Below are positions 16,939-25,958 of a stretch of DNA of 64,000 nt, one piece after another (within the stretch, counting starts at the first letter, position 1; each line of letters opens with the position of its first letter). This DNA is from Catonella morbi ATCC 51271 (GTDB taxonomy: Bacteria > Bacillota > Clostridia > Lachnospirales > Lachnospiraceae), in contig NZ_KI535371.1 in NCBI RefSeq assembly GCF_000160035.2, forward strand, positions 1 through 64,000, written 5' to 3'. Both the position numbers and the translations under genes were made by a program. The notes under the pieces were generated by a model. It was not told where the DNA came from. It did no database searches and saw only the letters and a program-made list of their open reading frames with translations.

Positions 16939-18429
16939 TTACTTAGGAGTAGCTTCTCCCTTGTAATCTATCTTAAAGGTCTTTCCATCAAGCTTAGCTT
17001 CAGCCTCATCATCATTTACTGCTTGAATACTGTCATACTTAAAAGGCTGGATTACTTCATTCTTTGAGTTAAGTATACCCCATTTTCCGTTTAGCTTGAG
17101 TGCTATCAGGTCTCCGTATAATTCAGTGATATCTTCATACTTTAGTTCTATGATTTCTTCACCGTCTTTATTTAAACAACCGAATTTATTATTATTTATC
17201 ACAATAATGAAATCACTATATAATAAAGCATATACAGTATCATACTTAGTAGGAACAATTTCTTTACCGGTTATATCTATAAGACCTTGTTTTTTATTAA
17301 TAGATACATTTGCATAGTTATTGTAGAAATCATATGCTTCATCATACTTGAGTTCGGTAATTTCTTTTCCGGTCTTGTCTATGAAGCCCCACTTATTGTT
17401 ATTTGATACACAGGCAAATCCGTTATAGAAAGCATAGGCCTTATCATATTTTGGTGTAACTACTTCCTTGCCCTGTTTATTTACAAACCCCCATTTATTG
17501 TCAAGCATAACCTGAACATAACCATCATTGAAGGAGCGGACTTCATCATATTTAAGAGGAACTCTTGCCTTGCCTCTGTTGTTAATGAAACCCCACTTAT
17601 CATCAATCATAACTTTAGCAAGCCCGTTTTCAAAAAGGTTTACCTCGTCATATTTGATAGGTACCAGAACTTTACCGCGTCTGTTTATGAAGCCGGATTT
17701 ACCGTCAACAGTAACTATAGCTAAGTCATTTCTAAAAGCATAAGCCCTATCATACTTAAACTTGATGGCAACTTTACCGGTTTTATCTATATAACCATAT
17801 CTGTCATTTAACACAGCAAGAGACATACCTTCATCAAAAGCAAAGAGTTCATCATATTTAATAGGAGTAATAATTTTTCCGTTTCTGTTGATATAGCCTG
17901 TCTTATAGTTGTTTTCTACCTGTCCGAGGTTCCCTTGGAAATTATAAGTTCGCTCATATTTAAAAGGAATTACAACCTTTCCCTTGCCATCTAAATAACC
18001 CATTTTACCTTTAAACTTAGCGGCTATTCTTCCATAGGCATATTTACCGACAAAACTGTATTTAAAAGGAATAACTGTCTTTCCTTTTTTGTTGATAAAT
18101 CCCCATTTTCCTTTGAGCATAACAGCTGCAAGTCCATCATTAAAATCCTCGGCGGCCTCATATTTAAGCTTAATTATTTCCTTGCCGTTTGCATCTACAT
18201 AGCCGTACTTACTTCCCCTTCTAACAACGGCCAACCCGTCCGAATATTCAAATACATCATCATATTTGCTGTAAATGTCATTGCCTTCATTCTGATAATC
18301 CGCAATTATCTTAGAAGGATATTTGGTTTCGGCAGCCTTAATAGAAGTGACAGGCTGGATGAGTACAACAGCCATCAGAGCAGCTGTTACCGGTGACAAT
18401 AGTTTTTTTGCAGTTTTTAGTTTAATCAT
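16939..18429 (-). CDS. Secreted WG-repeat protein
   Basis: A 496-residue exported protein. A signal peptide (Lys-rich start, hydrophobic core to about 31, cleavage after KAA or so) is followed by about 12 tandem WG/KWG repeats of roughly 35 residues, each containing a version of KWGFINKKGK(T/E)VIPFKYD. Examples in order are KYGYVDANGKEI, KWGFINKKGKTV, KMGYLDGKGKVV, KTGYINRNGKII and, last, KWGILNSKNEVI. The repeats (PF14903) are predicted to form a beta-propeller or solenoid and occur on the surface of many Clostridia, but ligands are unknown. The start has GGGGGAAAC upstream. Repeats suggest length variation between strains. Confidence 0.88.
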   Translation of the reverse strand: MIKLKTAKKLLSPVTAALMAVVLIQPVTSIKAAETKYPSKIIADYQNEGNDIYSKYDDVFEYSDGLAVVRRGSKYGYVDANGKEIIKLKYEAAEDFNDGLAAVMLKGKWGFINKKGKTVIPFKYSFVGKYAYGRIAAKFKGKMGYLDGKGKVVIPFKYERTYNFQGNLGQVENNYKTGYINRNGKIITPIKYDELFAFDEGMSLAVLNDRYGYIDKTGKVAIKFKYDRAYAFRNDLAIVTVDGKSGFINRRGKVLVPIKYDEVNLFENGLAKVMIDDKWGFINNRGKARVPLKYDEVRSFNDGYVQVMLDNKWGFVNKQGKEVVTPKYDKAYAFYNGFACVSNNNKWGFIDKTGKEITELKYDEAYDFYNNYANVSINKKQGLIDITGKEIVPTKYDTVYALLYSDFIIVINNNKFGCLNKDGEEIIELKYEDITELYGDLIALKLNGKWGILNSKNEVIQPFKYDSIQAVNDDEAEAKLDGKTFKIDYKGEATPK

Positions 18430-18734
18430 AGTTTCCCCCTATCCGAAAGTATTTCCCCTATCTGCTTTGTAAATGATTCAAAGAGAATTGCTGAATACTT
18501 TCTGTATAAGACAAATTTAACATACAATTTGGTGGGAGTCAATTATAAAAATAGTATATTGATATTGATGTTTTAAAGCTGATTATAGGGGGTATTTATA
18601 TCAGTATTATTATTAACGATAACGTTTGCATAATTTTTTATAGAAAATGTTTGCGTAAATGCTATGATATAATATGAAGGCTTAGTAAAGGAATTTGAAC
18701 TTACTTATCATGTAAAATAAATGGGAGGAGCTAT
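18430..18734. other. Intergenic region with divergent promoters and LacI-type operators
   Basis: This 305-base gap separates the reverse WG-repeat gene from the forward phosphofructokinase operon. Its right half holds the operator pair described at 18618-18658 and a TATAAT at 18668-18673. No gene was seen. Confidence 0.6.
18618..18673 (+). promoter_or_regulatory. Operator pair and -10 box before the phosphofructokinase operon
   Basis: GATAACGTTTGCATAA (18618-18633) and GAAAATGTTTGCGTAA (18643-18658) lie 25 bp apart centre to centre. The first matches GATAACGTTTGCGTAA at 24838-24853, in front of the lacI-type gene, at 15 of 16 positions. The core, GATAAC-GTTTGC, is an imperfect palindrome around CG, as LacI-family regulators use. 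A TATAAT at 18668-18673 lies 9 bases after the second site, so binding should block the promoter. Confidence 0.65.
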
Positions 18735-19898
18735 ATGGCAGATAATCTAATAGTTATTCATGGCGGAGGTCCGACTGCTGTGATTAACTCTTCTTTATAT
18801 GGGGTTATTGTCTATGCAAAGGCAGAACGTAAGATAGGAAAAATTTATGCGGCTAAGAACGGAACCGGAGGTTTGTTAAAGGAAGAATTACTTGAACTTA
18901 CAGATGTTTCAGATGAAAAGCTTGAACTTTTAAAACAAACACCGGGAACAGCTATAGGCACATCAAGAGATCCTTTAGAAAAAGAAGATTATGAAAAGAT
19001 GATAGTTATACTTGAGAAGTACAATATAAAGTATGTGCTCTTCAACGGTGGTAATGGTACCATGGATACCTGTGGAAAGTTATATGAAACCTGTAAAAGA
19101 CTAAATAAAGACATATCTGTAGTTGGAATTCCCAAGACTATGGATAATGACCTGGCAATTACCGATCATAGTCCGGGCTTTGGTAGTGCAGCCAGATACA
19201 TAGCAACCAGTGTAAGGGAGCTTTGTTATGATGTGGAAAGCTTACCTATCCATGTGGTTGTGGTAGAAGCCTCAGGAAGAAATGCAGGCTGGATAACGGC
19301 AGCAAGTGCTCTTGCAGATAAAACAGGAAGGTATGCACCGGATTTGATTTATTTGCCTGAAATACCATTTTCGGAAGAAAAATTCCTTGAGGATGTTAAG
19401 GAGAAGCTTAAGACTAAGTCGGGCATAGTGGTTGTTGCAAGTGAAGGTCTGAGTGATAAAGAGGGTAAGCCTATAGTAAAGCCTATATTTAAGGTAGGGC
19501 GTGCAACCTACTTCGGAGACATCAGCTCACACCTTGCCAATCTGGTAATTAAAGAGCTTGGCTATAAAGCAAGAGGCGAGAAGCCGGGACTCTTAGGCAG
19601 GGCTTCGATTACACTTCAAAGTGAGGTTGATGTAGAAGAGGCTGTGTTGGTGGGAAAAGAGGCGGCAAAAGCTGTAATATCAGGTGAGAGTGGCAAGATG
19701 ATAGCCCTGTCAAGAAATAACGGTGATGGCTACAATATTTCTACTACAGCTGTAGATATAAAAGAAGTTATGATGTTTGAAAAAAAGGTTCCGGAGAATT
19801 TTATAAATGAAGCTAAAAATGGAGTGACAGAAGAATTTATAAAATGGTGTGAGCCTCTTGTTGGAAGCATAGGAAATGAAATGGTAAGCTTTAAGTAA
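18735..19898 (+). CDS. Phosphofructokinase family protein (PPi- or ATP-dependent)
   Basis: A 387-residue PfkA-superfamily kinase. It shows the N-terminal phosphate loop IHGGGPTAVINSSLYG (about 7-22), GTAIGTSRDPL, FNGGNGTMDT (about 102-111), GIPKTMDNDLAITDHSPGFG (about 130-149) and VVVVEASGRNAGW. The Lys in PKTMDND is typical of PPi-dependent enzymes, whereas Gly in GGNG is what ATP enzymes have; PPi enzymes usually carry Asp there, so the donor is not certain. It is the first gene of a LacI-controlled operon with an aldolase and an isomerase. It may act on fructose 6-phosphate or a related ketose phosphate. GGGAGGAG lies 7 bases upstream. Confidence 0.85.
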   Translation: MADNLIVIHGGGPTAVINSSLYGVIVYAKAERKIGKIYAAKNGTGGLLKEELLELTDVSDEKLELLKQTPGTAIGTSRDPLEKEDYEKMIVILEKYNIKYVLFNGGNGTMDTCGKLYETCKRLNKDISVVGIPKTMDNDLAITDHSPGFGSAARYIATSVRELCYDVESLPIHVVVVEASGRNAGWITAASALADKTGRYAPDLIYLPEIPFSEEKFLEDVKEKLKTKSGIVVVASEGLSDKEGKPIVKPIFKVGRATYFGDISSHLANLVIKELGYKARGEKPGLLGRASITLQSEVDVEEAVLVGKEAAKAVISGESGKMIALSRNNGDGYNISTTAVDIKEVMMFEKKVPENFINEAKNGVTEEFIKWCEPLVGSIGNEMVSFK

Positions 19899-19932
19899 GC
19901 AAACACTATTTAATATTAACGAGGTGATGAAA

Positions 19933-21084
19933 ATGTTAGTAAATATGAGGGATGTTTTAAAGGCGGCAGATGAGAATTTATATGGACAGGGTGCATTTAA
20001 TGCAAACTCGGTAGCACAGATTAAGGCTCTTGTAGAGATACATGAGGAATTAAGAAGTCCTGCCATTATTCAGGGAGCTAACCTTGCCAATGGCTTTATG
20101 GGTGGTTGTATTGATTTTGCAAAATGCACACTTGAGGACAAGAAAAAGGGAGCTAAAAATATAGGTGATGCGGTCAGAAAATATGCAGAAAACAGCAAGG
20201 TACCTGTAGTATTACACTTAGATCATGGTAATGACTTTGATGCCTGCAAGGCTGCGATAGATGGGGGCTATACAAGTGTAATGATAGATGGCAGCAGTCT
20301 TCCTTATGAAAAAAATGTGGAACTTACCAGAGAAGTGGTAAAATATGCTCACGAAAGAGGAGTGTCTGTAGAAGGCGAACTTGGAGTGCTTGCAGGAGTT
20401 GAGGATGATGTATTCAGCGAAAAAAGCAGTTATACCAACCCTTTACAGGCTCTGGATTTCTTTAAAAAGACAGAGGTAGATGCTCTTGCAATAAGTTATG
20501 GAACTATGCATGGACCAAATAAAGGCAAAAATGCAGTTATAAGAAAAGAAATTGCAATTGCAATTAAAGAGATAATGAGACATGAGGGAATCGACGGTTT
20601 CCTTGTAAGCCATGGTTCTTCAACAGTTCCTCAGTATATAGTTAAAGAAATAAATGAACTGGGCGGAGATATAACCAATGCTTACGGAATTGATGTAAAT
20701 CAGCTCGTAGAGGTAACAAAGAGTGGAATTAACAAGATAAATGTCGACACAGATATAAGGCTTGCTACTACAAGAAATGTAAGGGAATTATTTAAGAACA
20801 GACCTGAACTTAAAAATGTACAGTATTGTGATGAAATATTTAACCTTCTTGAAACTAATCCTAAGGTTTCTGATCCGAGAGCATATTTACATCCGATTAT
20901 GGATACAATTATGTATGGAAATGTTCCAAATGAGGGTGTGGCTGAGATAGTTAGGGAAGTGGAACTGGCAGTTAAGGAAACAGTAGGAACTCTGATTGTT
21001 AAATTTGGAAGTGTTGGTAAAATGCCGCTTGTAAAGACTCATACTCTTTGCGAAATGGCAGAATACTACAATAGTAGAAAGTAA
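19933..21084 (+). CDS. Class II ketose-bisphosphate aldolase
   Basis: A 383-residue zinc aldolase of the FbaA/GatY/KbaY family, which splits a ketose bisphosphate to DHAP and an aldehyde. Visible motifs are GAFNANSVAQIKA (about 18-30), VLHLDHGNDFDACKAAIDGG with the zinc His and catalytic Asp (about 94-113), VEGELGVLAGVEDD, the zinc-ligand region SYGTMHGPNKG, VSHGSSTVP (the usual LHGGSG is changed) and INVDTDIRLA. It is longer than the classical 285-305 residue enzymes because of extra C-terminal sequence (about 300-383), as in the long subgroup. ATG 19933 is chosen since GAGGTG at 19921-19926 lies 6 bases before it. The sugar substrate is not determined. Confidence 0.88.
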   Translation: MLVNMRDVLKAADENLYGQGAFNANSVAQIKALVEIHEELRSPAIIQGANLANGFMGGCIDFAKCTLEDKKKGAKNIGDAVRKYAENSKVPVVLHLDHGNDFDACKAAIDGGYTSVMIDGSSLPYEKNVELTREVVKYAHERGVSVEGELGVLAGVEDDVFSEKSSYTNPLQALDFFKKTEVDALAISYGTMHGPNKGKNAVIRKEIAIAIKEIMRHEGIDGFLVSHGSSTVPQYIVKEINELGGDITNAYGIDVNQLVEVTKSGINKINVDTDIRLATTRNVRELFKNRPELKNVQYCDEIFNLLETNPKVSDPRAYLHPIMDTIMYGNVPNEGVAEIVREVELAVKETVGTLIVKFGSVGKMPLVKTHTLCEMAEYYNSRK

Positions 21085-21093
21085 GGTGAAATA

Positions 21094-21927
21094 ATGAAAA
21101 AGTATTTATATCTTAATTTAAAAAGATTTGATGTACTTAGAGAATTCGGTGGTGTAAACGGTGATACAGACATAAAAAACTGGTCAAGCAATATAATAAA
21201 AAAGGTGCTTGAGCCATTAAAGGAAATCAAGGCAAAATCAGATGCAGAATTTGTAATGTATCTTCCTGAACTACATTTATTTAATGCCTTAGAAGCTGCT
21301 GACGATACCTTATCCGTAGGTTGCCAGGGAATCTTCTATGAAAATGTAAGTAAAGGCGGCAACTTTGGTGCCTTTACAACTCACAGAGTAGCGGCAGCAA
21401 TGAAACAGATTGGTGTGAAAGATGTAATTATAGGTCATTTTGAAGAAAGAAAAGATAAGAATAACCTGCTTTCTATGGCGGGTAAAGAAGATAAGACCTT
21501 AGTTAATAAGATATTAAATAAAGAAATCGCACTTGCCATAGAAGCCGGGATTTCACCTTTATATTGCATTGGAGAGAGTCTTGAAGAAAGACAGACTTCC
21601 TGGAATGAAGTGCTTAAACTCCAGATAGAAGAGGGCTTAAAGGGGATAGACCTTACTAAGGTAAAAATAGCTTATGAACCTCTTTGGGCAATAGGTCCCG
21701 GAAAAACTCCGGCAACAGCCGAAGAAATTAAAGAAGTGGCTGACTTTATAAAGTCAATTGTTAACGTTCCTGTGCTTTATGGTGGAGGACTTAAAAGTGA
21801 TAATGCTGCTTCTATTTCAAAGATAGAAGGTGTAGACGGAGGACTTATTGCACTGACCAGATTCTCAGGAGAAATAGGCTTTTATCCGGAGGAATACCTG
21901 GAGATAATAAGATTGTATCTGGGTTAA
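21094..21927 (+). CDS. Triosephosphate isomerase-like protein, divergent
   Basis: A 277-residue TIM-barrel protein. The catalytic residues of triosephosphate isomerase are kept: Lys in YLNLKRFD (about 10), His in VIIGHFEERK (about 111) and Glu in AYEPLWAIGPGKTPATAEE (about 195). The surroundings differ from housekeeping TPI, with NWKMN replaced by LNLKRFD and GHSERR by GHFEERK. Divergent TPI relatives include tetrulose-phosphate isomerases of erythritol breakdown, so the substrate may not be a triose. It follows the aldolase by 9 bases and has AAGGTG in the gap, so it is translationally close to the aldolase. Confidence 0.8.
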   Translation: MKKYLYLNLKRFDVLREFGGVNGDTDIKNWSSNIIKKVLEPLKEIKAKSDAEFVMYLPELHLFNALEAADDTLSVGCQGIFYENVSKGGNFGAFTTHRVAAAMKQIGVKDVIIGHFEERKDKNNLLSMAGKEDKTLVNKILNKEIALAIEAGISPLYCIGESLEERQTSWNEVLKLQIEEGLKGIDLTKVKIAYEPLWAIGPGKTPATAEEIKEVADFIKSIVNVPVLYGGGLKSDNAASISKIEGVDGGLIALTRFSGEIGFYPEEYLEIIRLYLG

Positions 21928-22029
21928 TGTAAGGTTTACACATGGGGATTATTTTAACCAAAGGGAGATATGACTATATGGTTATAATAATAGAAGTAAT
22001 TAGCGAATAAATCACATAAGGAGGTATTT

Positions 22030-23088
22030 ATGAAAAAAATAGTCAAAGTTATGGCAGTAATTATGTGTATTGTAGCAGTAATTCTTACAGGTTGTGGGTC
22101 TCAAATAGAGAAAAAGACTGATAAGCCGGTTAGTACAGCGTCAGATAAGAAGCAGAAGACTTTAACGTCTGAGAACAAGACTGAAACAGCAGAACTAAAT
22201 ATTGCCTATATGCCAAACTATTGTAGTCTTTGGGCAATTGAAAATGCAATTAACAAGGGATATTTAGAAGAAGAAGGATTAAAAGTAAATCTTGTAGAGT
22301 TTCAGGATGGACCTACCATAATAGCAGCAATGGAGTCAGGAAGTATAGATATAGGATTTATTGGTCAGGGTGCACACAAACTTTGTATAAATGGTAAAGC
22401 AAAAATAATTGCACTTTCACACATTTCAAATAGTGATGCTGTTATAGCGGCGAACGGAATTACTAAAGTTGAAGAACTCAAGGGCAAAAAGGTCGCATAT
22501 TCCTCAGGAAGTTCAAGTGAGGATATCCTTGTTAATTCCCTTAACAAAGTAGGAATGAAAATGAATGATATTGAGGCTATAGACATGGATGCAGCGACTA
22601 TAGTTACATCAATGTTATCCGGTTCAGTAGATGCTTGTGCGACTTGGTCACCGAATACAATTAAAATCTTAGAGGAAATGCAGGGTGCAGTAAAACTAAC
22701 TGATAACATGACGTTTTCCGACAAAACAGTTTCTCTTGACAGTTGGGTGGTTATCCCTGATTATGCAAAAAAAAATGCAGACATAATATTAAGGTTTACA
22801 AGAGCATTGTTCAAGGCAATGGATTATGCCGCAAATGACCATTTTGAAGAAACTTCAAAGTATATAGCGGCACAAACTGCACAGGATTATAGTGTTGTTT
22901 TTGCACAGAGATCAGATGCTAAATGGCTTACAGGAAAGGAAGTGTCTAAAGGTGCAACTGATGGAAGTATCGAAAAATATTATGAATTACAGAAGAAACA
23001 ATTTATAGAATCAGGTGCGGTAGAAGTAGATCCGCCTGTATCGGACTATGTGTTGTTTGACAATATGATTAAAGCAGGAGAATACTAA
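22030..23088 (+). CDS. ABC transporter substrate-binding lipoprotein (SsuA/TauA/NMT1-like), orphan copy
   Basis: A 352-residue lipoprotein with signal sequence and lipobox LTGC. After a charged linker, the ligand-binding fold begins at LNIAYMPNYCSLWAIE and contains FQDGPTIIAAMESGSIDIGF and GQGAHKLCINGKAKI. It belongs to the nitrate/sulfonate/taurine/HMP group of binding proteins. It is a close paralog of 28766-29866, which sits with its own permease and ATPase; no permease genes adjoin this copy. It lies in the LacI-controlled operon between the isomerase and the LarA-like gene, 102 bases after the former. AAGGAGG lies 7 bases upstream. Confidence 0.85.
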   Translation: MKKIVKVMAVIMCIVAVILTGCGSQIEKKTDKPVSTASDKKQKTLTSENKTETAELNIAYMPNYCSLWAIENAINKGYLEEEGLKVNLVEFQDGPTIIAAMESGSIDIGFIGQGAHKLCINGKAKIIALSHISNSDAVIAANGITKVEELKGKKVAYSSGSSSEDILVNSLNKVGMKMNDIEAIDMDAATIVTSMLSGSVDACATWSPNTIKILEEMQGAVKLTDNMTFSDKTVSLDSWVVIPDYAKKNADIILRFTRALFKAMDYAANDHFEETSKYIAAQTAQDYSVVFAQRSDAKWLTGKEVSKGATDGSIEKYYELQKKQFIESGAVEVDPPVSDYVLFDNMIKAGEY

Positions 23089-23130
23089 AAATTTGAATAA
23101 GTAAGATAATTATTACAATCGGAGGTAAAC

Positions 23131-24597
23131 ATGAACTTAAATTTTGAATATGGACATGGCTTTATGAAGGCAGAATTGCCTGATAATACAGATATATTTA
23201 TACCGGGTGAGACTGTGGCAGATCCACCTCATATACCGGAGGAGCTTCTTATAGAGAAAACACTTTATTCTATAAGACATCCAATAGGGATGGAGCCTAT
23301 AAGTAAGCAGGTTAAGGAGGGAAGCAAGGTTACAATCATCTTCCCGGACAGAGTAAAGGGTGGGGAGCAGCCTACATCACACAGAAAAATTTCTATAAAG
23401 CTAATTCTTCAGGAACTTTATGATGCAGGAGTTAAAAAAGAAGATATCCTACTTATATGTTCAAACGGGCTTCATAGGAAAAATACCGAAAAAGAGATAA
23501 GAGGCGTACTTGGTGATGAATTGTTTTTTGAATTCATACATACAGGTCAGATTATCAACCATGATAGCGAGGATTATGAACATCTTGTAGACTTAGGCAA
23601 GACTCCTCAGGGTGATCCTGTCATTATGAATAAGTATGTTTACGATTCTGATTTTGCAGTACTTATAGGACATACACAGGGCAATCCTTATGGAGGTTAT
23701 TCAGGCGGCTATAAGCATTGTGCAACAGGTATTACACATTGGCGTTCCATAGCTAGCCACCATGTGCCAAAGGTAATGCACAGAGAGGACTTTGTTCCGG
23801 TAAATAACAGCTCTGCAATGCGTCATAAGTTTGATGAGATTGGCTCATATATGGAAAAATGTATGGGAAAGAAGTTTTTCTGCTGTGATGCAGTTCTTGA
23901 TACAAAGTCAAGGCAGATTGAAATAAATTCAGGTACGGCAGATGGAGTTCAGGAAAAAGCATGGGTAATGGGAAATCAGAGGACTTATGTGCCTTTTGCA
24001 GAGAAAAAATATGATGTAATTGTATTTGGCATGCCTCAGTTCTTCCATTACGGAGACGGTATGGGGACAAACCCAATTATGCTTATGCAGGCTTTATCAG
24101 CTCAGGTTATTCGTCATAAGAGGATAATGAGCGACAACTGTGTATTTATATGCTCAAGTACCTGTAACGGATATTTTAACGAGAGGCTTTGGCCTTACCT
24201 GCCTGAGTTATTTGAACTTTTCAAAGAGGAAGGCAATACTTTGGTTGACCTTAACAGATATGGTGAGTATTTTGCAACTAATGAGGAGTACATCAGAAAA
24301 TACCGTTATGCAAATGCCTTTCATCCTTTCCACGGCTTCAGCATGATATCTTGTGGACATCTGGCTGAAAAACATACCTCTGCCATCTATATAGTAGGGG
24401 CTGAAAAACCGGGATATGCCAGGGCAATGGGATTAAAGACAAGAGATACCTTTGAAGAAGCCCTTAAGGATGCAAGACTTAAATATCTGCCAAAGAATCC
24501 TAATATTCTTGCTCTTCCAAGAACTTTCACTACTGCGGCAGTTCATCTTATGATGAAAGATGATACAATGCCTGTTGCGGATAGATATTTGAAGTAA
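23131..24597 (+). CDS. LarA-like nickel-pincer racemase/epimerase family protein
   Basis: A 488-residue DUF2088/LarA homolog. LarA uses a covalently bound nickel-pincer nucleotide to move hydride at the alpha carbon of 2-hydroxy acids. The equivalent residues are visible: DRVKGGEQ, SNGLHRKNTEKEIRG (catalytic His), LIGHTQGNPYGGYSGGYKHC (catalytic His, and the Lys that anchors the cofactor) and the nickel His in SIASHHV. It is longer than lactate racemase (about 425), like homologs acting on other 2-hydroxy or sugar acids. LarB, LarC and LarE, needed to build the cofactor, are not in the window. The substrate is unknown; the LacI operon context suggests a carbohydrate-derived acid. Confidence 0.85.
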   Translation: MNLNFEYGHGFMKAELPDNTDIFIPGETVADPPHIPEELLIEKTLYSIRHPIGMEPISKQVKEGSKVTIIFPDRVKGGEQPTSHRKISIKLILQELYDAGVKKEDILLICSNGLHRKNTEKEIRGVLGDELFFEFIHTGQIINHDSEDYEHLVDLGKTPQGDPVIMNKYVYDSDFAVLIGHTQGNPYGGYSGGYKHCATGITHWRSIASHHVPKVMHREDFVPVNNSSAMRHKFDEIGSYMEKCMGKKFFCCDAVLDTKSRQIEINSGTADGVQEKAWVMGNQRTYVPFAEKKYDVIVFGMPQFFHYGDGMGTNPIMLMQALSAQVIRHKRIMSDNCVFICSSTCNGYFNERLWPYLPELFELFKEEGNTLVDLNRYGEYFATNEEYIRKYRYANAFHPFHGFSMISCGHLAEKHTSAIYIVGAEKPGYARAMGLKTRDTFEEALKDARLKYLPKNPNILALPRTFTTAAVHLMMKDDTMPVADRYLK

Positions 24598-24707
24598 TAT
24601 CACCCATAGTCACAGATTGAAAGAGGTTTATCCTATTGTAGTGTGCAGAATAAGAGCCTGTGACCTATAGAGTGAATAATAGGGGATTAATGTACTTAAA
24701 CTCAGTA

Positions 24708-24740
24708 CTTAGGCTGTAACCGCTAATTTTACAGCCTAAG
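24708..24740 (+). terminator. Strong stem-loop without T tract
   Basis: CTTAGGCTGTAA pairs perfectly with TTACAGCCTAAG around a 9-base loop. No T run follows, so it may be an mRNA end stabiliser rather than a terminator. Confidence 0.5.
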
Positions 24741-24789
24741 GTTCGGCTTACTTGTGAATGATGTTATTATTTATTGTAGAGAGTATATT

Positions 24790-24825
24790 GCTGCCTTTGA
24801 ATTGAAATCAGGGCAGCTTCTTTTT
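24790..24825 (+). terminator. Terminator of the phosphofructokinase-larA operon
   Basis: GCTGCC (24790-24795) pairs with GGCAGC (24812-24817), followed by TTCTTTTT. It ends just before the operator of the next operon. Confidence 0.65.
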
Positions 24826-24837
24826 ATATAACAATAT

Positions 24838-24889
24838 GATAACGTTTGCGTAAGTTTGCGTATTAATTTGCCTAAATATATGTTACAAT
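24838..24889 (+). promoter_or_regulatory. Operator and -10 box before the lacI-type gene
   Basis: GATAACGTTTGCGTAA (24838-24853) is followed at once by a partial second copy, GTTTGCGTATTAA (24854-24866). The -10 TACAAT lies at 24884-24889. The near identity to 18618-18633 suggests that the regulator encoded next represses both its own operon and the sugar operon. Confidence 0.65.
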
Positions 24890-24919
24890 AAGCTTACCTT
24901 ATAAGGCAGGGGGAAAACC

Positions 24920-25945
24920 ATGGAAAAAAATACAACCCTTAAAGATATTGCAGAAAAACTGGGAATATCTGTGTCTACAGTTTCAAGAGTGATAAATGGT
25001 AATTCGGTAAAGGCCGCAAATTCTAAGCTTCAGGACAAAATATGGCAGACTGCAAAGGAGTTAAACTATGTGCCGAATACAGCAGCCCAACTCCTAAAGA
25101 GAAGCAGTGAAACTGAACGGGACAGCCTGAGAACAATAGCTTGTGTATTTGCAAGGGCTGATACAGACCAAAGCGATCCTTTTTTCTCAGAAATATCAAG
25201 AGCACTTGAAACAGAGCTTTTAAGACAGGGCTTTATTATGAAGTATTCCATTTATAATAAAGGACTTCCACAGGCGGTACTGGAGACCTTCCTAAAGAAT
25301 GAAAAGGTGGATGGAGTTATTATTCTTGGACGTCCTGATAAAAAGATTATTACTCTTGTATGTAAGTATAATAAATATGTGGTTTATGTAGGACTTAATA
25401 AGATAGATGGCGATATAGACCAGGTAATTTGTGACGGATACGAAGCGGGGATGTTGGCACTTAAGCATCTTGAAAGTATTGGAATCAGGAAGATTTTTTA
25501 TCTTGGAGAAACAAAAAGTGAAGCAAGATACAAAGCATACAAAGACTTTATGAGACAGAGAGGTTTTAGCAGAGAAGTTGATGACTATACTATAGAAAGC
25601 TCATTTAGACTTCAAACAGCTTATGACAAGATGAAGATATTTTTAAATAAGGGTGTTCTTCCTGAAGGCTTGTTTTGCGGTAATGATTTGGCTGCACTGG
25701 GAGCTATAAAGGCTTTGACTGAGGAAAATATAAAGATTCCGAAGGATATTTCAGTAATAGGGATTGATGATATTGCGATGGCAGGATTTTCTGTACCAAT
25801 GCTAACTACAGTCAGTATTCCTAAAGAACAACTAGGGAAGAAGGCTGCCAAATTCATAGTAGACAGAATATTGAATGGAAATGACATAAATGTAATAATG
25901 ATGATTCCTTTTAAGTTGATTATAAGGGAATCAACAAGAAAGTAA
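24920..25945 (+). CDS. LacI-family transcriptional regulator
   Basis: A 341-residue repressor. The DNA-binding helix-turn-helix and hinge are at 5-60: TLKDIAEKLGISVSTVSRVI, then AKELNYVPNTAAQLLK. The periplasmic-binding-like ligand domain (about 70-341) has VDGVIILGRPDK, ICDGYEAGMLALKHL, GLFCGNDLAALGAIKAL and SVIGIDDIAMAGFSVPMLTTV. It most likely responds to a sugar or sugar phosphate. Operator-like sites in front of this gene and of the 18735 operon point to autoregulation and control of that operon. It is followed after 13 bases by an ECF S component. AGGGGGAAA lies just before the ATG. Confidence 0.93.
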   Translation: MEKNTTLKDIAEKLGISVSTVSRVINGNSVKAANSKLQDKIWQTAKELNYVPNTAAQLLKRSSETERDSLRTIACVFARADTDQSDPFFSEISRALETELLRQGFIMKYSIYNKGLPQAVLETFLKNEKVDGVIILGRPDKKIITLVCKYNKYVVYVGLNKIDGDIDQVICDGYEAGMLALKHLESIGIRKIFYLGETKSEARYKAYKDFMRQRGFSREVDDYTIESSFRLQTAYDKMKIFLNKGVLPEGLFCGNDLAALGAIKALTEENIKIPKDISVIGIDDIAMAGFSVPMLTTVSIPKEQLGKKAAKFIVDRILNGNDINVIMMIPFKLIIRESTRK

Positions 25946-25958
25946 AGAGGTAAGAAGA

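Larger units (their letters stand above)
24598..24837. other. Intergenic region with stem-loops
   Basis: The first 240 bases after the larA-like gene hold no gene. They hold a distant AGTCACAG/CTGTGAC pair (about 24607-24664), a 12-bp stem at 24708-24740 and a terminator at 24790-24825. The first pair may be chance. Confidence 0.4.

Noticed and set aside
24607-24664. AGTCACAG/CTGTGAC pair as a terminator or small RNA
   Set aside because: The loop is over 40 bases and the arms are short; likely chance.
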